Positions 8,127 through 16,500 of a DNA stretch of 44,033 nucleotides are shown piece by piece. Source of the DNA: an uncultured Pirellulaceae bacterium (GTDB lineage Bacteria; Planctomycetota; Planctomycetia; Pirellulales; Pirellulaceae); the NCBI GenBank assembly GCA_938036435.1, contig CALHPU010000122.1, positions 1 to 44,033 of the forward strand. The letters are read 5' to 3'. Made by a program: the position numbers and the translations under genes. Each line of letters starts with the position of its first letter. Positions within the stretch are counted from its first letter, which is position 1. The notes under the pieces are model-generated. The model searched no databases. It was not told where the DNA came from and was given only the letters and a program-made list of their open reading frames with translations.

Positions 8127-9158
8127 ATGAAATCTGATTCTGCATCGATTCTGCTCAACTTAATCATAGAAAAATCAGTCAACGGTCTTTCTGCCAAAGA
8201 CCAATCGGTCTTGGAAGAGTTGATTGCTTCTGCACCAGATCCTGCTCAAGCCGCTCGGAACCTTCGTCAATGCGAGGCGGCTCTAGCGGATAAAGATTTT
8301 ACAAATCTGCCAGAGAGTATGGGTCAAATGGTCCGCGAAAGGCTCCACGCGGCGCGCAGTCGGAAGCCTCAAGATCACGAGATGCCCAACTTTCTGCGAC
8401 GGGCGATCATCGCCGATGGGTTAGCATACGTTGAGAAAACATACGGAAGTGGCAGGAGTAAACGCGCCAACAACAAGCCGCTACGAGAGTTTCGTCCGCG
8501 CGGCGTTCCCATCGGTCGGCGAAGTCCGTTAAAACGGGCCACTTCAATAGCGCGTGTGGCAGCAATCCAAATTAGAAGATTTGGAGATTCCGTTTCACGA
8601 ATTCCCAAAGTGCGCGAGGTGGGTACTTTGATCGTTGCAGCGGCAGGTCTGCTGGCGGTAGCGTTGTTCTTGCGGCAGCAACCCGAACCGGCCCAGAACG
8701 CCAAAGCATCCAAATTTGCGACCGCGGAGAGTGAGGCCTCCAGTCTAATCTTGATGGACGAGCAATCAGTCAATCGTCACCAGCGTCAGACCTTTTTGGC
8801 AAATCCGCCTGTCGATATTTTGCGCGTCGCCTGTAAGACCCAAAGCGGAAACGAAAACGTGGGAGAATTGTTGTGGAGTGACTCACAGCAAAAGGGATTT
8901 GTGTCATTGTCGGCAATGGAAGTGAACGATCCCAATCAATTTCAGTATCAGGTGTGGATTGTCGATTCCAATCAAAAGTATCCGATTAACGCCGGCGTCT
9001 TTGACATGGTAGATCAAAATCGGGTCGATGTTCGGTTGCGACCTAACATCAAGATCACCAAAGCGATTGAGTTTGTAGTGACCAAAGAACGACCGGGCGG
9101 GGTGGTGGCTTCAAAGCGAAAAAACATTGTGGCGGTGGCGAAGATTAAGAAGAAGTAA
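8127..9158 (+). CDS. Membrane anti-sigma-factor-like protein with RskA-type C-terminal domain
   Basis: The protein is 343 residues from the ATG at 8127; a TTG at 8076 would add 17 residues. The cytoplasmic N-terminal part contains an acidic/helical segment (~1-75) and a strongly basic stretch (~105-150). One membrane helix lies at ~164-182. The outside domain contains NQFQYQVWIVDSNQKYPINAGVFDM, close to the anti-sigma-K (RskA) C-terminal pattern. It lies 64 bp after the ECF sigma gene on the same strand, the classical arrangement in which the membrane protein sequesters the sigma factor. No zinc-binding HxxxCxxC anti-sigma motif is visible, so the inhibitory N-terminal mechanism would be non-ZAS. 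Confidence 0.75.
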   Translation: MKSDSASILLNLIIEKSVNGLSAKDQSVLEELIASAPDPAQAARNLRQCEAALADKDFTNLPESMGQMVRERLHAARSRKPQDHEMPNFLRRAIIADGLAYVEKTYGSGRSKRANNKPLREFRPRGVPIGRRSPLKRATSIARVAAIQIRRFGDSVSRIPKVREVGTLIVAAAGLLAVALFLRQQPEPAQNAKASKFATAESEASSLILMDEQSVNRHQRQTFLANPPVDILRVACKTQSGNENVGELLWSDSQQKGFVSLSAMEVNDPNQFQYQVWIVDSNQKYPINAGVFDMVDQNRVDVRLRPNIKITKAIEFVVTKERPGGVVASKRKNIVAVAKIKKK

Positions 9159-9261
9159 TAAATCATCGTGCTGCACGTTCTAGAAGGGAAAAACAAATCG
9201 CTTTTTTACGGTAGAATGCAGGTGAATTCTCCTGCTCCGTATTTCTCTGATCGCTCCGCCT

Positions 9262-11727
9262 GTGAACTCGCCATCGAAACCTTCTCAAGACGAACGTGAT
9301 AGTCTTGCAGAGGCCTATTTTGAATCGTTGCCCTACGACCCTTATCCGGTACAGGAAGACGCGCTGCTGGCGTGGTTTACCGAGGAACAAGGCATTCTAG
9401 TCTGCGCCCCGACCGGAACAGGAAAAACGCTAATCGCTGAAGGGGCTTTGTTCGAAGCCCTTAAGCTTGGCAAGCGCGCCTACTTCACCACACCACTAAT
9501 TGCGTTGACCGACCAGAAATTCCGCGACCTCCAAGAGACGGTCCTCCGGTGGGGCTATTCGGCAGACGACGTTGGGCTGGTAACGGGTAACCGCAGCGTT
9601 AACCCTCAAGCAAAGATTCTAGTTGTTGTTGCTGAAATTCTGCTGAACCGTTTGCTCGACCGAGAGACGTTCGATTTCAGCGACGTGTGGGCAGTGGTCA
9701 TGGATGAATTCCACAGCTTCAACCTGCCAGAGCGTGGGATTGTCTGGGAGTTTGGGTTGGCGCTACTGCCAGATCATGTCAAGACGATGCTGCTATCGGC
9801 AACGGTAGGGAATTCGATGGAGTTTCTTCGCTGGCTCAATAGTGTGCATTCCCGCAACTTGAAATTGATCGAGGGCACCGAACGCACCGTTCCGCTGGAG
9901 TTCAAATGGGAACAAGAAGAACTGCTGGCCGATCACATGGAGAAAATGGTCGAGGGTGACGAACACTTGCGGCGGGTTCCGGCGCTTCTGTTTTGTTTCA
10001 ACCGCGACATGTGTTGGAATGTGGCTGAAACACTCAAGGGAAAAAAGTGTGTGGCCAAAGATCAACAGAAGACGCTGACGGCCCGGTTAGACGAATTTGA
10101 TTTCACGCGTGGAGCGGGTCCCAAGATACGACAACTACTGTTGCGTGGCATTGGAGTGCATCACGCTGGTGTGTTGCCGCGGTATCGACAGATTGTGGAA
10201 ACGTTGTTCCAAGAGAAATTACTCAGCATCTGCGTCTGTACCGAAACGCTGGCGGCAGGGATCAATTTACCAGCGCGAAGTGTCGTGCTGCCAACGATTC
10301 TTAAAGGCCCACCGCGGAAGATGAAATTGCTCGATGCTGCCGGAGCGCATCAGATGTTTGGCCGTGCCGGTCGGCCGCAATACGACGACGCCGGTTACGT
10401 ATATGCATTGGCTCATGAAGACGATGTCAAAATCGCTCGCTGGAAAGAAAAATACGATCAGATTCCAGAGGACACTAAAGACCCGGGGCTGAGGAAAGCA
10501 AAAAAGGCGCTCAAAAAGAAACAGCCGAAGCGTCGCGAGACTCAGCAGTACTGGTCCGAGGCTCAGTTCCAGCAATTGATCAAGGCACCGTCGGCTGATC
10601 TGGCCAGTCGCGGGCCTCTGCCATGGCGATTACTAGTTTATATGCTGAATATTGCTCCAGAGGTTTCGAAGATTCGCAAGCTGGTCTCGGGAAGATTGCT
10701 CGACCCAAAAAAGAAAGAGCAGGCTCAGAAGAATCTTACGCGCCAACTGATTACGCTTTGGCGAGGCGGTTACGTGACGCTAGATCCCAAGCCGCCACTG
10801 GCGCTGATTGGAAGCACTGAAGAATCCGATCAAGCGTCAGTTGAAGAATCGACCGAAGATACCGCGGTTGCGAATCAGAACTCGGATGAATTGTTGTCGG
10901 CAAATCCAGCGTCCTTGTTTGCTCAATTGGATCTTGGGCAGCGTAAGAGCGATTTGTTGCCCGATCCTGAGGAAGCCAATCAGAAAAAATCGTCAGCCAA
11001 ACCAAAGGGTGCTGCCAGCGATACCTTGGCTGAATATAAACCAGATTTGGCGACACCGACCGAGGCGATGTTCGCGATGTTAAGTCTGCGAGCGGTGCAT
11101 CCGTTGTACGCGTTGTTTCTGATGAATCACTTGGGCATTGCCGATCGCACCGAACGAGTGATGGCGTTTGAAAGTCTGCTGCAGTTGCCTCGTTCACTTG
11201 GGCCGGCGATTCGTATTCCTAAGCCGGATATACTACCGCCGGGGCCGCTGGCGACGACGCGGCTTGATTCGCAATTGTTGAAACTGGGATTGGCAACTGC
11301 GGACGAGTTTGGCTATCCGAAGGAAGGTGAGGAAGATGAAAAGCGCGAGTGGGTCGACGAAGCCGACTTTGTTCCGATTCTGACTTTCCCTTACAAATTA
11401 CAGCGCCTGTTTCAGTATGATTTTCCCGATGTGCAGGATCTAACATTAACACCGGTATGGGTTGCTGGCGAGGTCTTGGAGTACGGCACGGATTTCAATA
11501 AGTACATCACGAGTAACAAATTACAGAAGCAGGAAGGCATGGTGTTTCGGCACTTGCTGCGATTCATTTTGTTGCTCGATGAGATGGCCGAACTGTGTCC
11601 TGCGGATGTCGAGCATAAACTCTGGCAGGATGACTTGTATGAAATCGCAGATCAGCTGGAGGAGATGTGCCGCTTGGTGGAACCCGAGGGTACCGAACAG
11701 TGGCTGGCAGAGACGCGTGGCAAGTAG
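9262..11727 (+). CDS. Ski2/Mtr4-like superfamily II (DExH) RNA helicase
   Basis: The protein is 821 residues. Helicase motifs appear in order: Walker A APTGTGKT (49-56), motif II DEFH (148-151), SAT (179-181), TETLAAGINLPA (motif V) and QMFGRAGRP (364-372, motif VI). The phrase ETLAAGINLPAR together with a GRAGRP block is characteristic of Ski2-like helicases. A basic, Lys-rich linker (~415-445) and an acidic, low-complexity segment (~515-590) precede a conserved helical C-terminal region of unknown type. It probably unwinds RNA or ribonucleoprotein substrates. The start is GTG at 9262 with no strong Shine-Dalgarno. It is a single-gene unit; an interspersed palindrome lies 34 bp after its stop. 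Confidence 0.88.
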   Translation: MNSPSKPSQDERDSLAEAYFESLPYDPYPVQEDALLAWFTEEQGILVCAPTGTGKTLIAEGALFEALKLGKRAYFTTPLIALTDQKFRDLQETVLRWGYSADDVGLVTGNRSVNPQAKILVVVAEILLNRLLDRETFDFSDVWAVVMDEFHSFNLPERGIVWEFGLALLPDHVKTMLLSATVGNSMEFLRWLNSVHSRNLKLIEGTERTVPLEFKWEQEELLADHMEKMVEGDEHLRRVPALLFCFNRDMCWNVAETLKGKKCVAKDQQKTLTARLDEFDFTRGAGPKIRQLLLRGIGVHHAGVLPRYRQIVETLFQEKLLSICVCTETLAAGINLPARSVVLPTILKGPPRKMKLLDAAGAHQMFGRAGRPQYDDAGYVYALAHEDDVKIARWKEKYDQIPEDTKDPGLRKAKKALKKKQPKRRETQQYWSEAQFQQLIKAPSADLASRGPLPWRLLVYMLNIAPEVSKIRKLVSGRLLDPKKKEQAQKNLTRQLITLWRGGYVTLDPKPPLALIGSTEESDQASVEESTEDTAVANQNSDELLSANPASLFAQLDLGQRKSDLLPDPEEANQKKSSAKPKGAASDTLAEYKPDLATPTEAMFAMLSLRAVHPLYALFLMNHLGIADRTERVMAFESLLQLPRSLGPAIRIPKPDILPPGPLATTRLDSQLLKLGLATADEFGYPKEGEEDEKREWVDEADFVPILTFPYKLQRLFQYDFPDVQDLTLTPVWVAGEVLEYGTDFNKYITSNKLQKQEGMVFRHLLRFILLLDEMAELCPADVEHKLWQDDLYEIADQLEEMCRLVEPEGTEQWLAETRGK

Positions 11728-11760
11728 TGGATCGTCGAAGCAGAAATGAATGGTTGCCAG

Positions 11761-11815
11761 TAGTGGATTTCGCCAGAAATACTTGGGCGATCGTGAATTC
11801 TGGCGGATCCCACTT
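11761..11815. repeat. Interspersed imperfect palindrome, copy 2 of 4
   Basis: AGTGGATTTCGCCAGAA (11762-11778) is inverse to TTCTGGCGGATCCCACT (11798-11814), a 17-bp arm with two mismatches. It lies 34 bp after the stop of the helicase gene. It shares its arms, but not its loop, with the copies at 397, 14411 and 36269. Confidence 0.85.
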
Positions 11816-11871
11816 CATGTCAACTCACCTCTGACAGACCAGTAGGATTCGATGGCAGCCCGACCCCAAAG

Positions 11872-12073
11872 TTTTGAAGTTGCACAAATATAAGCCCGTA
11901 GCGCTAGCGAGCGGATATTTCCGAGGCTTTCGACATTTCTCGCTTGCGCGTCGGGCTTGTATTGAAACGCTTCGCGATTTCAATTTTACGACTGTCTTTT
12001 TTACGACTGTCTTTTTTACGACTGTCTTATTAGGTAGAACGTGAAACTCGATCTCAAATGTGCAACTTCAAAA
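11872..12073. mobile_element. 202-bp terminal-inverted-repeat element (copy B) with an 8-bp target duplication
   Basis: The termini TTTTGAAGTTGCAC (11872-11885) and GTGCAACTTCAAAA (12060-12073) are perfect 14-bp inverted repeats. They are flanked on both sides by the same octamer CCCCAAAG (11864-11871 and 12074-12081), the expected mark of transposition with 8-bp target duplication. Inside, a second inverted pair (AAGCCCG.AGCG near 11891 and its inverse near 11940-11957) surrounds GCGGATATTTCCGAG. No open frame is present, so it is non-autonomous. The related copy A lies at 4800-5089. Confidence 0.88.
11984..12028. repeat. Three tandem copies of a 15-bp unit inside element copy B
   Basis: The unit TTTTACGACTGTCTT is repeated exactly three times with no spacer. 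Copy A lacks this triplication (it has a single divergent ACGATCG-like stretch here), so it arose by local slippage within copy B. With only three units it is not a CRISPR array. Confidence 0.85.
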
Positions 12074-12081
12074 CCCCAAAG

Positions 12082-12578
12082 CTATGTCGTCCTTTCCCGA
12101 ACTTTGTGACATAAGAAATTGTGTCTATCGGATAAATCGCAAACGTATGCCAACGCCTTCTGGGCCATGTGTACCGGCGATCAGCACAATAACAAAAGCT
12201 AAAAATGCAGAGGCGTTCAGAATGCAGAGTTGTTGTGCGAGTCTTTTCTCTGCGGTCTCCGCAACGCCCTGATTCACAGAATTCCACCAAGGGTCAATTA
12301 TCTGGCGATCGGCAAAATAAATAGTTTGCCGGTGGAGCTAAGTGACCAGCTCGAAAACCGGTCTAATTGCCTTGAAATGACAGCAATAACACCGGCTTTA
12401 TGTTTACCATCAAACAGAACCAAAGAAGAAAAAATCCGTAATAATTTTTCTTCTACACAGAGAGATCGCGTGACATATAGTTCATTAGTAGGTATTGTCC
12501 GCATCTCCTCAAAGTCTCCTCTTCCTGACTTTTGTGCTTGGAACTTCAAACTCTTGCCATACTCAACTGGGTTTACAC
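12082..12578. other. Upstream region of the RTX metalloprotease gene
   Basis: This ~500-bp stretch contains one possible small minus-strand gene (12125-12277) and otherwise nothing recognised. A run rich in A/T around 12417-12450 could contain the metalloprotease promoter or a 5' leader. An in-frame extension of the metalloprotease back to a TTG at 12495 exists but looks like non-coding leader. Confidence 0.35.
12125..12277 (-). CDS. Possible 50-residue single-pass membrane protein
   Basis: A GTG at 12277 is preceded, six bases upstream, by GGTGG, and opens a 50-codon frame. The predicted product has a short amphipathic N-terminus (NQGVAETAEKRLAQQL), a hydrophobic stretch (LNASAFLAFVIVLIAG) long enough to cross the membrane, and a basic end (GIRLRFIR). 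This protein-like layout is uncommon in random frames. It is divergent from the RTX metalloprotease. I do not recognise a family; conservation in relatives would decide whether it is real. Confidence 0.3.
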   Translation of the reverse strand: MNQGVAETAEKRLAQQLCILNASAFLAFVIVLIAGTHGPEGVGIRLRFIR

Positions 12579-14375
12579 ATGTACCGTCTTATCGCCGACT
12601 ATTTATCCCGCACTTTGAGCCGTTCTGTTTCGGAAGGTCAACCTCGCTTCGAGGGTTTCTCAGTCGCTAGAAAACGACGTGGCCGATCTCGATCTTTTGG
12701 CAGCGCTACTGATTATCAAGAGTACGAGCCCCGCAACCTGCTGGCCGGTATTGTCTTTACTCCGGCGACTGGTGAAATTTTGATCGGCGGTACTGTTGGA
12801 GATGACGTAGCGCGTGTGTCCCAATCTGGCGATGTCGTTACGGTGACATATGACGGTTTCGAGACAGGCACTTTTGATGCTGCAGACGTCAATTCGATTT
12901 TGTTTGTTGGCTTAAGAGGCGATGATTTCTTTGAAAACCAAACCGCGATTCCTGCCAGAGCATTCGGGCAAGCCGGAAACGATACGCTGATCGGCGGTTC
13001 GGGTGCCGATCGCCTAATCGGCAACACTGACAACGATATCATTAGAGGCAACGGTGGAGACGATTTCATTGTTGCCGGTAACGGTGATGATAATATCGAT
13101 GCCGGCGCTGGAAATGATCGCGTTCTGGGAATCAGGGGTTTCAATATCATCGAGGGTGGTGCCGGCGATGATTCGATTTTCGGTGGCAACGATACCGATG
13201 TGATTACGGATGTTTCCGGCAGCAATACCCTCGTCGGCTCCGACGGTAATGACAGCATCCAAGGCGGAAGCGGTGACGATTTGATCTTCGGCGGCGCGGG
13301 TGAAGATAGTATTAGTGGCCAAGGCGGTGATGATCTCATTTATGCACAGGCTGGCAACGATTTTCTCTCGGGTGGAAGCGGGGTAGACGTTGTTGCTGGT
13401 AACGACGGAGACGATGTACTTCAGGGCGAACAGGGTAACGATCGAATTGTTGGTGGCCAAGGCAATGATCGCGTAAATTTCTCGGGTTCGTTGATCGACT
13501 ATGACGTTACAGGAGTAGATGCAGCGTTAACCATCAATGATTTACGTGGCCCAAATTTTGGGCTAGAGGATCGAGTGTTTCTTGTTGAGCAATTTTCGTT
13601 TGCTGACGGAGTGCGGACGGCAAGTGAAACCTTAAATCCTGTCGTCAATCCACCGGGTGACAATGTGCGTGAGGTTGTTTTCATTCAGCCGATCGTAGCG
13701 TCAAACTCTGATGGTTCAAATCAAGCAGAGTTTTTTGGTACTGCAGCTCAGGAAGCAGACATTAAGAATCGAATTGACCAAATCTTTGGCCAAGCCGACA
13801 TCGATATTGAATTTTTACCTACGCGTCAGATTAACGACACGTTTACCAATGTTGGCACCGGCGGCGGAACGCGCACTGGTAATGATTTAGGGCGAATCAT
13901 CGACAATGGTGATGCACGCGGAATTGGTAATCCCAATCGAAATGTGATCGATTTGTACTTTGTAGAACGCGTTCCTGGTTTTGGAAATGTTAGCGATTCT
14001 ACCGCCAACGGATTGGCGTTCGTTGGTTCGGCAGGCGCGGCGGTGCACGTTGGCGATAACTTGGTTGATTTCGCCGGCGGTCGTCAGACGATCGCCGAAG
14101 TTACCGCTCATGAGATTGGACACAACCTTGGCTTGTCGCACGTCAATATCAGTGGAAATCTGCTTGCTTCCAGCGGCAGCGGATTTGATTTGACTTCTTC
14201 GCAGATCAATACGATCCAAAGAAGTTCGCTTTCTCAACCAACGACAACATCAGCAGTCTCTGTAACGTTGGCTCAAGAGACAGGGCCGTCCGACCAAGCC
14301 GCAGTCGATTTAACTGAATTGCCGATCGGTGGCTGCGGCGGCTGTGGAGTTTGTGCCGCTTGCACCGGTGCATAA
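12579..14375 (+). CDS. Secreted metzincin-type metalloprotease with N-terminal RTX repeats
   Basis: The protein is 598 residues from the ATG at 12579. A long, basic N-terminal region ends in YEPRNLLAG, the planctomycete 'LEPR-x-LLA' secretion-associated motif. Residues ~133-302 carry many calcium-binding RTX nonapeptides (GGSGDDLIFGGAG type). The C-terminal half holds the metzincin zinc site HEIGHNLGLSH (511-521: three His ligands plus Glu) in a domain of ~160 residues. RTX repeats normally follow the protease domain; here they precede it. The protein ends with a Cys-rich tail in the pattern CxxCxxCxxC. Likely role: an extracellular protease activated by calcium. An alternative TTG start at 12495 would add 28 residues that look like leader. 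A palindromic repeat follows the stop. Confidence 0.85.
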   Translation: MYRLIADYLSRTLSRSVSEGQPRFEGFSVARKRRGRSRSFGSATDYQEYEPRNLLAGIVFTPATGEILIGGTVGDDVARVSQSGDVVTVTYDGFETGTFDAADVNSILFVGLRGDDFFENQTAIPARAFGQAGNDTLIGGSGADRLIGNTDNDIIRGNGGDDFIVAGNGDDNIDAGAGNDRVLGIRGFNIIEGGAGDDSIFGGNDTDVITDVSGSNTLVGSDGNDSIQGGSGDDLIFGGAGEDSISGQGGDDLIYAQAGNDFLSGGSGVDVVAGNDGDDVLQGEQGNDRIVGGQGNDRVNFSGSLIDYDVTGVDAALTINDLRGPNFGLEDRVFLVEQFSFADGVRTASETLNPVVNPPGDNVREVVFIQPIVASNSDGSNQAEFFGTAAQEADIKNRIDQIFGQADIDIEFLPTRQINDTFTNVGTGGGTRTGNDLGRIIDNGDARGIGNPNRNVIDLYFVERVPGFGNVSDSTANGLAFVGSAGAAVHVGDNLVDFAGGRQTIAEVTAHEIGHNLGLSHVNISGNLLASSGSGFDLTSSQINTIQRSSLSQPTTTSAVSVTLAQETGPSDQAAVDLTELPIGGCGGCGVCAACTGA

Positions 14376-14410
14376 CGTCGTTGCGTCGCATGTCGGAACT
14401 GAATTAACAT

Positions 14411-14467
14411 GTAGTGGGATTCGCCAGAATTCCTGATCAGCCAAAGATTTCTGGGGAAATCCACTAC
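14411..14467. repeat. Interspersed imperfect palindrome, copy 3 of 4
   Basis: GTAGTGGGATTCGCCAGAA (14411-14429) is inverse to TTCTGGGGAAATCCACTAC (14449-14467). It lies between two convergent genes. Its interior (TTCCTGATC) and a trailing GATCATTTCA are shared with the copy at 36269, so these two are the most closely related members. Confidence 0.88.
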
Positions 14468-14499
14468 GGGCAACCGATCATTTCAACTTGGACTAAACA

Positions 14500-15693
14500 C
14501 TAATCTTTGCTTGATTCATGCTTGGCAAGTTTTAGCGTTCTGGCGAAGAAGCCTTCGACTGCTGGTTCCGTTTTCTGTTTCTCTTCATAGAAAACTCCGT
14601 GGCCAGCACCGTCGAACTTCAAATAAGTTACGTCAAATTCTGCATCTTCTAACGCTTTGGCGAAGCTGTTACCTTGGAATACTGGCACCGTTAAATCGTC
14701 AGTGCCGTGAATGACTAGGAAACTGACGGACGATTTCGTCTGGGATTTCACCCAGGTAATAGGTGATACTTTAATGGCGACATCTCTGATTTTATTCACG
14801 TCGTTGTCACCAAAAATTCTCTCAAGCTTTGGATTGATTTCGGTGATGTGGATTTCCTCTCCGTACCACTTTTGAAAATTCGTTGGGGCGGCAATACAAC
14901 AAACAGCGTTCACCTCACTTGAGTACTCTTGATAGGGGCCATCGCCTTCAAGTTTAGCGTCCGCACCAGCCACCCCCAGCATGGCGACTAGATGACCGCC
15001 AGCAGAACTACCAAAGGCCCCAATTCGATTTGGGTCAACATGATATTTTTCAGCATTGGCGCGCAGCCACCGGACCGCGTTTTTGCAGTCGGATACACAT
15101 GCGGGAAGGGGTGATTCGCCGGTCAAGCGATAATTGACCGAAATACAAACGTATCCTTTTTCGGCGTAGGCTATCGGCATGTTTCGCCACAGTCCATTGT
15201 CTTTGTCGCCACCAGACCATCCTCCACCATGAACAAAGACGATGGCTGGTCGTGGCGTTTTTGGTTTGGCCTTCGGCCAAAGGATGTCAAGTTTCCAACT
15301 GTTGGAGCCGCCTTTGCGATATCGGACATCCGTTTTTCTATTGATTGTCTTAGGAACGGGAATTTTCTTTTGCCACGCGCCCTTACTATTGTTCTTTAGG
15401 CGATCGGCAACGCGTTTGCCAAACTGATTGGCCAAGGCAAGCATTTCGTCTTGATCAAGTTGACCATCTGAGTTTTTGTCAAAGCGGTCAAAGTTATCTT
15501 TCAGACGCCCAGTGACTTCAGATTTTTGAAGAACCCCGTCCTGATTAGCGTCGAATTTCCTTGTGGCTTGGTTAATCAACCAGTCGTTGGTGGCCTGTGC
15601 TTTGACTTGGGGTAGACCGCACAACGCAATCAGTAAAACAGCAGCGTACACACCGACTGCTTTTTTGAAAAGAGATGGCTTCACGGCAAGCAC
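14500..15693 (-). CDS. Secreted alpha/beta-hydrolase (esterase-like) with two EF-hands
   Basis: The protein is 397 residues with a signal peptide (~1-33). Two EF-hand calcium loops follow (DANQDGVLQKSE, 48-59; DKNSDGQLDQDE, 72-83), then an alpha/beta-hydrolase domain. HGGGW (155-159) is the oxyanion-hole motif of the BD-FAE/hormone-sensitive-lipase group. The nucleophile Ser230 sits in GSSAGG, and the acid and His are in HGTDDLTVP and GAGHGVF. It probably cleaves ester bonds, perhaps acetyl or feruloyl groups on polysaccharides, outside the cytoplasm. The start is GTG at 15693; a second GTG three codons later is possible. It is the last of four co-oriented genes but differs from them in being exported, so it may have its own promoter. 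Confidence 0.87.
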   Translation of the reverse strand: MLAVKPSLFKKAVGVYAAVLLIALCGLPQVKAQATNDWLINQATRKFDANQDGVLQKSEVTGRLKDNFDRFDKNSDGQLDQDEMLALANQFGKRVADRLKNNSKGAWQKKIPVPKTINRKTDVRYRKGGSNSWKLDILWPKAKPKTPRPAIVFVHGGGWSGGDKDNGLWRNMPIAYAEKGYVCISVNYRLTGESPLPACVSDCKNAVRWLRANAEKYHVDPNRIGAFGSSAGGHLVAMLGVAGADAKLEGDGPYQEYSSEVNAVCCIAAPTNFQKWYGEEIHITEINPKLERIFGDNDVNKIRDVAIKVSPITWVKSQTKSSVSFLVIHGTDDLTVPVFQGNSFAKALEDAEFDVTYLKFDGAGHGVFYEEKQKTEPAVEGFFARTLKLAKHESSKD

Positions 15694-15726
15694 TTTCGAA
15701 TCGATCGTTTATGAACAGGTGCTTCA

Positions 15727-16425
15727 TTATATCACATGCGTTTCGCCCGGTTGGAGGACGACCGGGTCGGCTGACGTTTCGGTTTTAATTCGCTCGGACC
15801 ATTTGGGGGTATCGGCTTCGATTGGTGGCCAAGTGTTGTAGTGAGTCGGCAAAACTTGTTTGGGATCAATGAAACCTGTGGCCAAGACACTGTCTTCGAT
15901 TCCCATGGTGAACAAGTCTCCGATCGGTAGCACGGCGACATCAATTCCAACACGCCCGATCAACTGCATGTCCGAAAACAGCGCTGTGTCACAAGCGAAG
16001 TAGATTTTTTTATCTTCAATGGTCAGTATAAATCCGGCGGCAACTCCACCGGGTGATCCGTCGGGAAGTTGTGAACTATGAACCGCTGGCGTCATTTTTA
16101 CAGAGGCGTCAATTCCCTCCAGCGGTAGCGCGAAAGTACCGCCAACATTCATGCCGGTTGCGGATTCAACGGCATGATTGGTTTGGAACCACTGGGCAAT
16201 CTCATAGATTGCGACCACATGGGCACCGCAGCGATTAGCGATTTCAGCTACATCGGCCACATGATCGAAATGACCATGCGAAACTAGAATGACGTCCGCA
16301 TCTACCTCGGCAGCTTTCACAGGAGCTACCGGGGAGTCATTCAAAAACGGATCAAGTAAAATCGTGTGACTGCCTGCTTCTATTTTCCACGTTGCATGGC
16401 CCAGCCAAGTGAGTTGGATTTCCAT
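15727..16425 (-). CDS. UPF0173-type metallo-beta-lactamase-fold hydrolase
   Basis: The protein is 232 residues from the ATG at 16425, the usual length of this family. The metal-binding HGHFDH motif is at 50-55. Further ligands are expected in PAVHSS, ACDTALF (Asp) and THYNTWP (His). The conserved opening WLGHATWKIE is typical of UPF0173 (YtkL-like). It is cytoplasmic with no signal peptide; the substrate is unknown. An upstream in-frame GTG at 16488 would overlap the intergenic gap and adds 21 residues without family resemblance, so the ATG is preferred. It sits 75 bp after the ferrochelatase gene on the same strand and is probably co-transcribed with it. Confidence 0.87.
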   Translation of the reverse strand: MEIQLTWLGHATWKIEAGSHTILLDPFLNDSPVAPVKAAEVDADVILVSHGHFDHVADVAEIANRCGAHVVAIYEIAQWFQTNHAVESATGMNVGGTFALPLEGIDASVKMTPAVHSSQLPDGSPGGVAAGFILTIEDKKIYFACDTALFSDMQLIGRVGIDVAVLPIGDLFTMGIEDSVLATGFIDPKQVLPTHYNTWPPIEADTPKWSERIKTETSADPVVLQPGETHVI

Positions 16426-16500
16426 AAGATGGGTCTCAGGATTGGATAATTTTGTTAAAGGAACGGTCTTGCGACTGGTCGATCTCACGCATGCACTGGT

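Noticed and set aside
11984..12028. Possible CRISPR-like array
   Set aside because: Three perfect 15-bp copies directly abutting, with no spacers and no cas genes; it is simple slippage inside a repeat element.
13014..13460. Minus-strand frames opposite the RTX repeats
   Set aside because: The periodic sequence of the RTX repeats creates long antisense frames with repeating Ile/Thr/Ala content; there is no start site or family.
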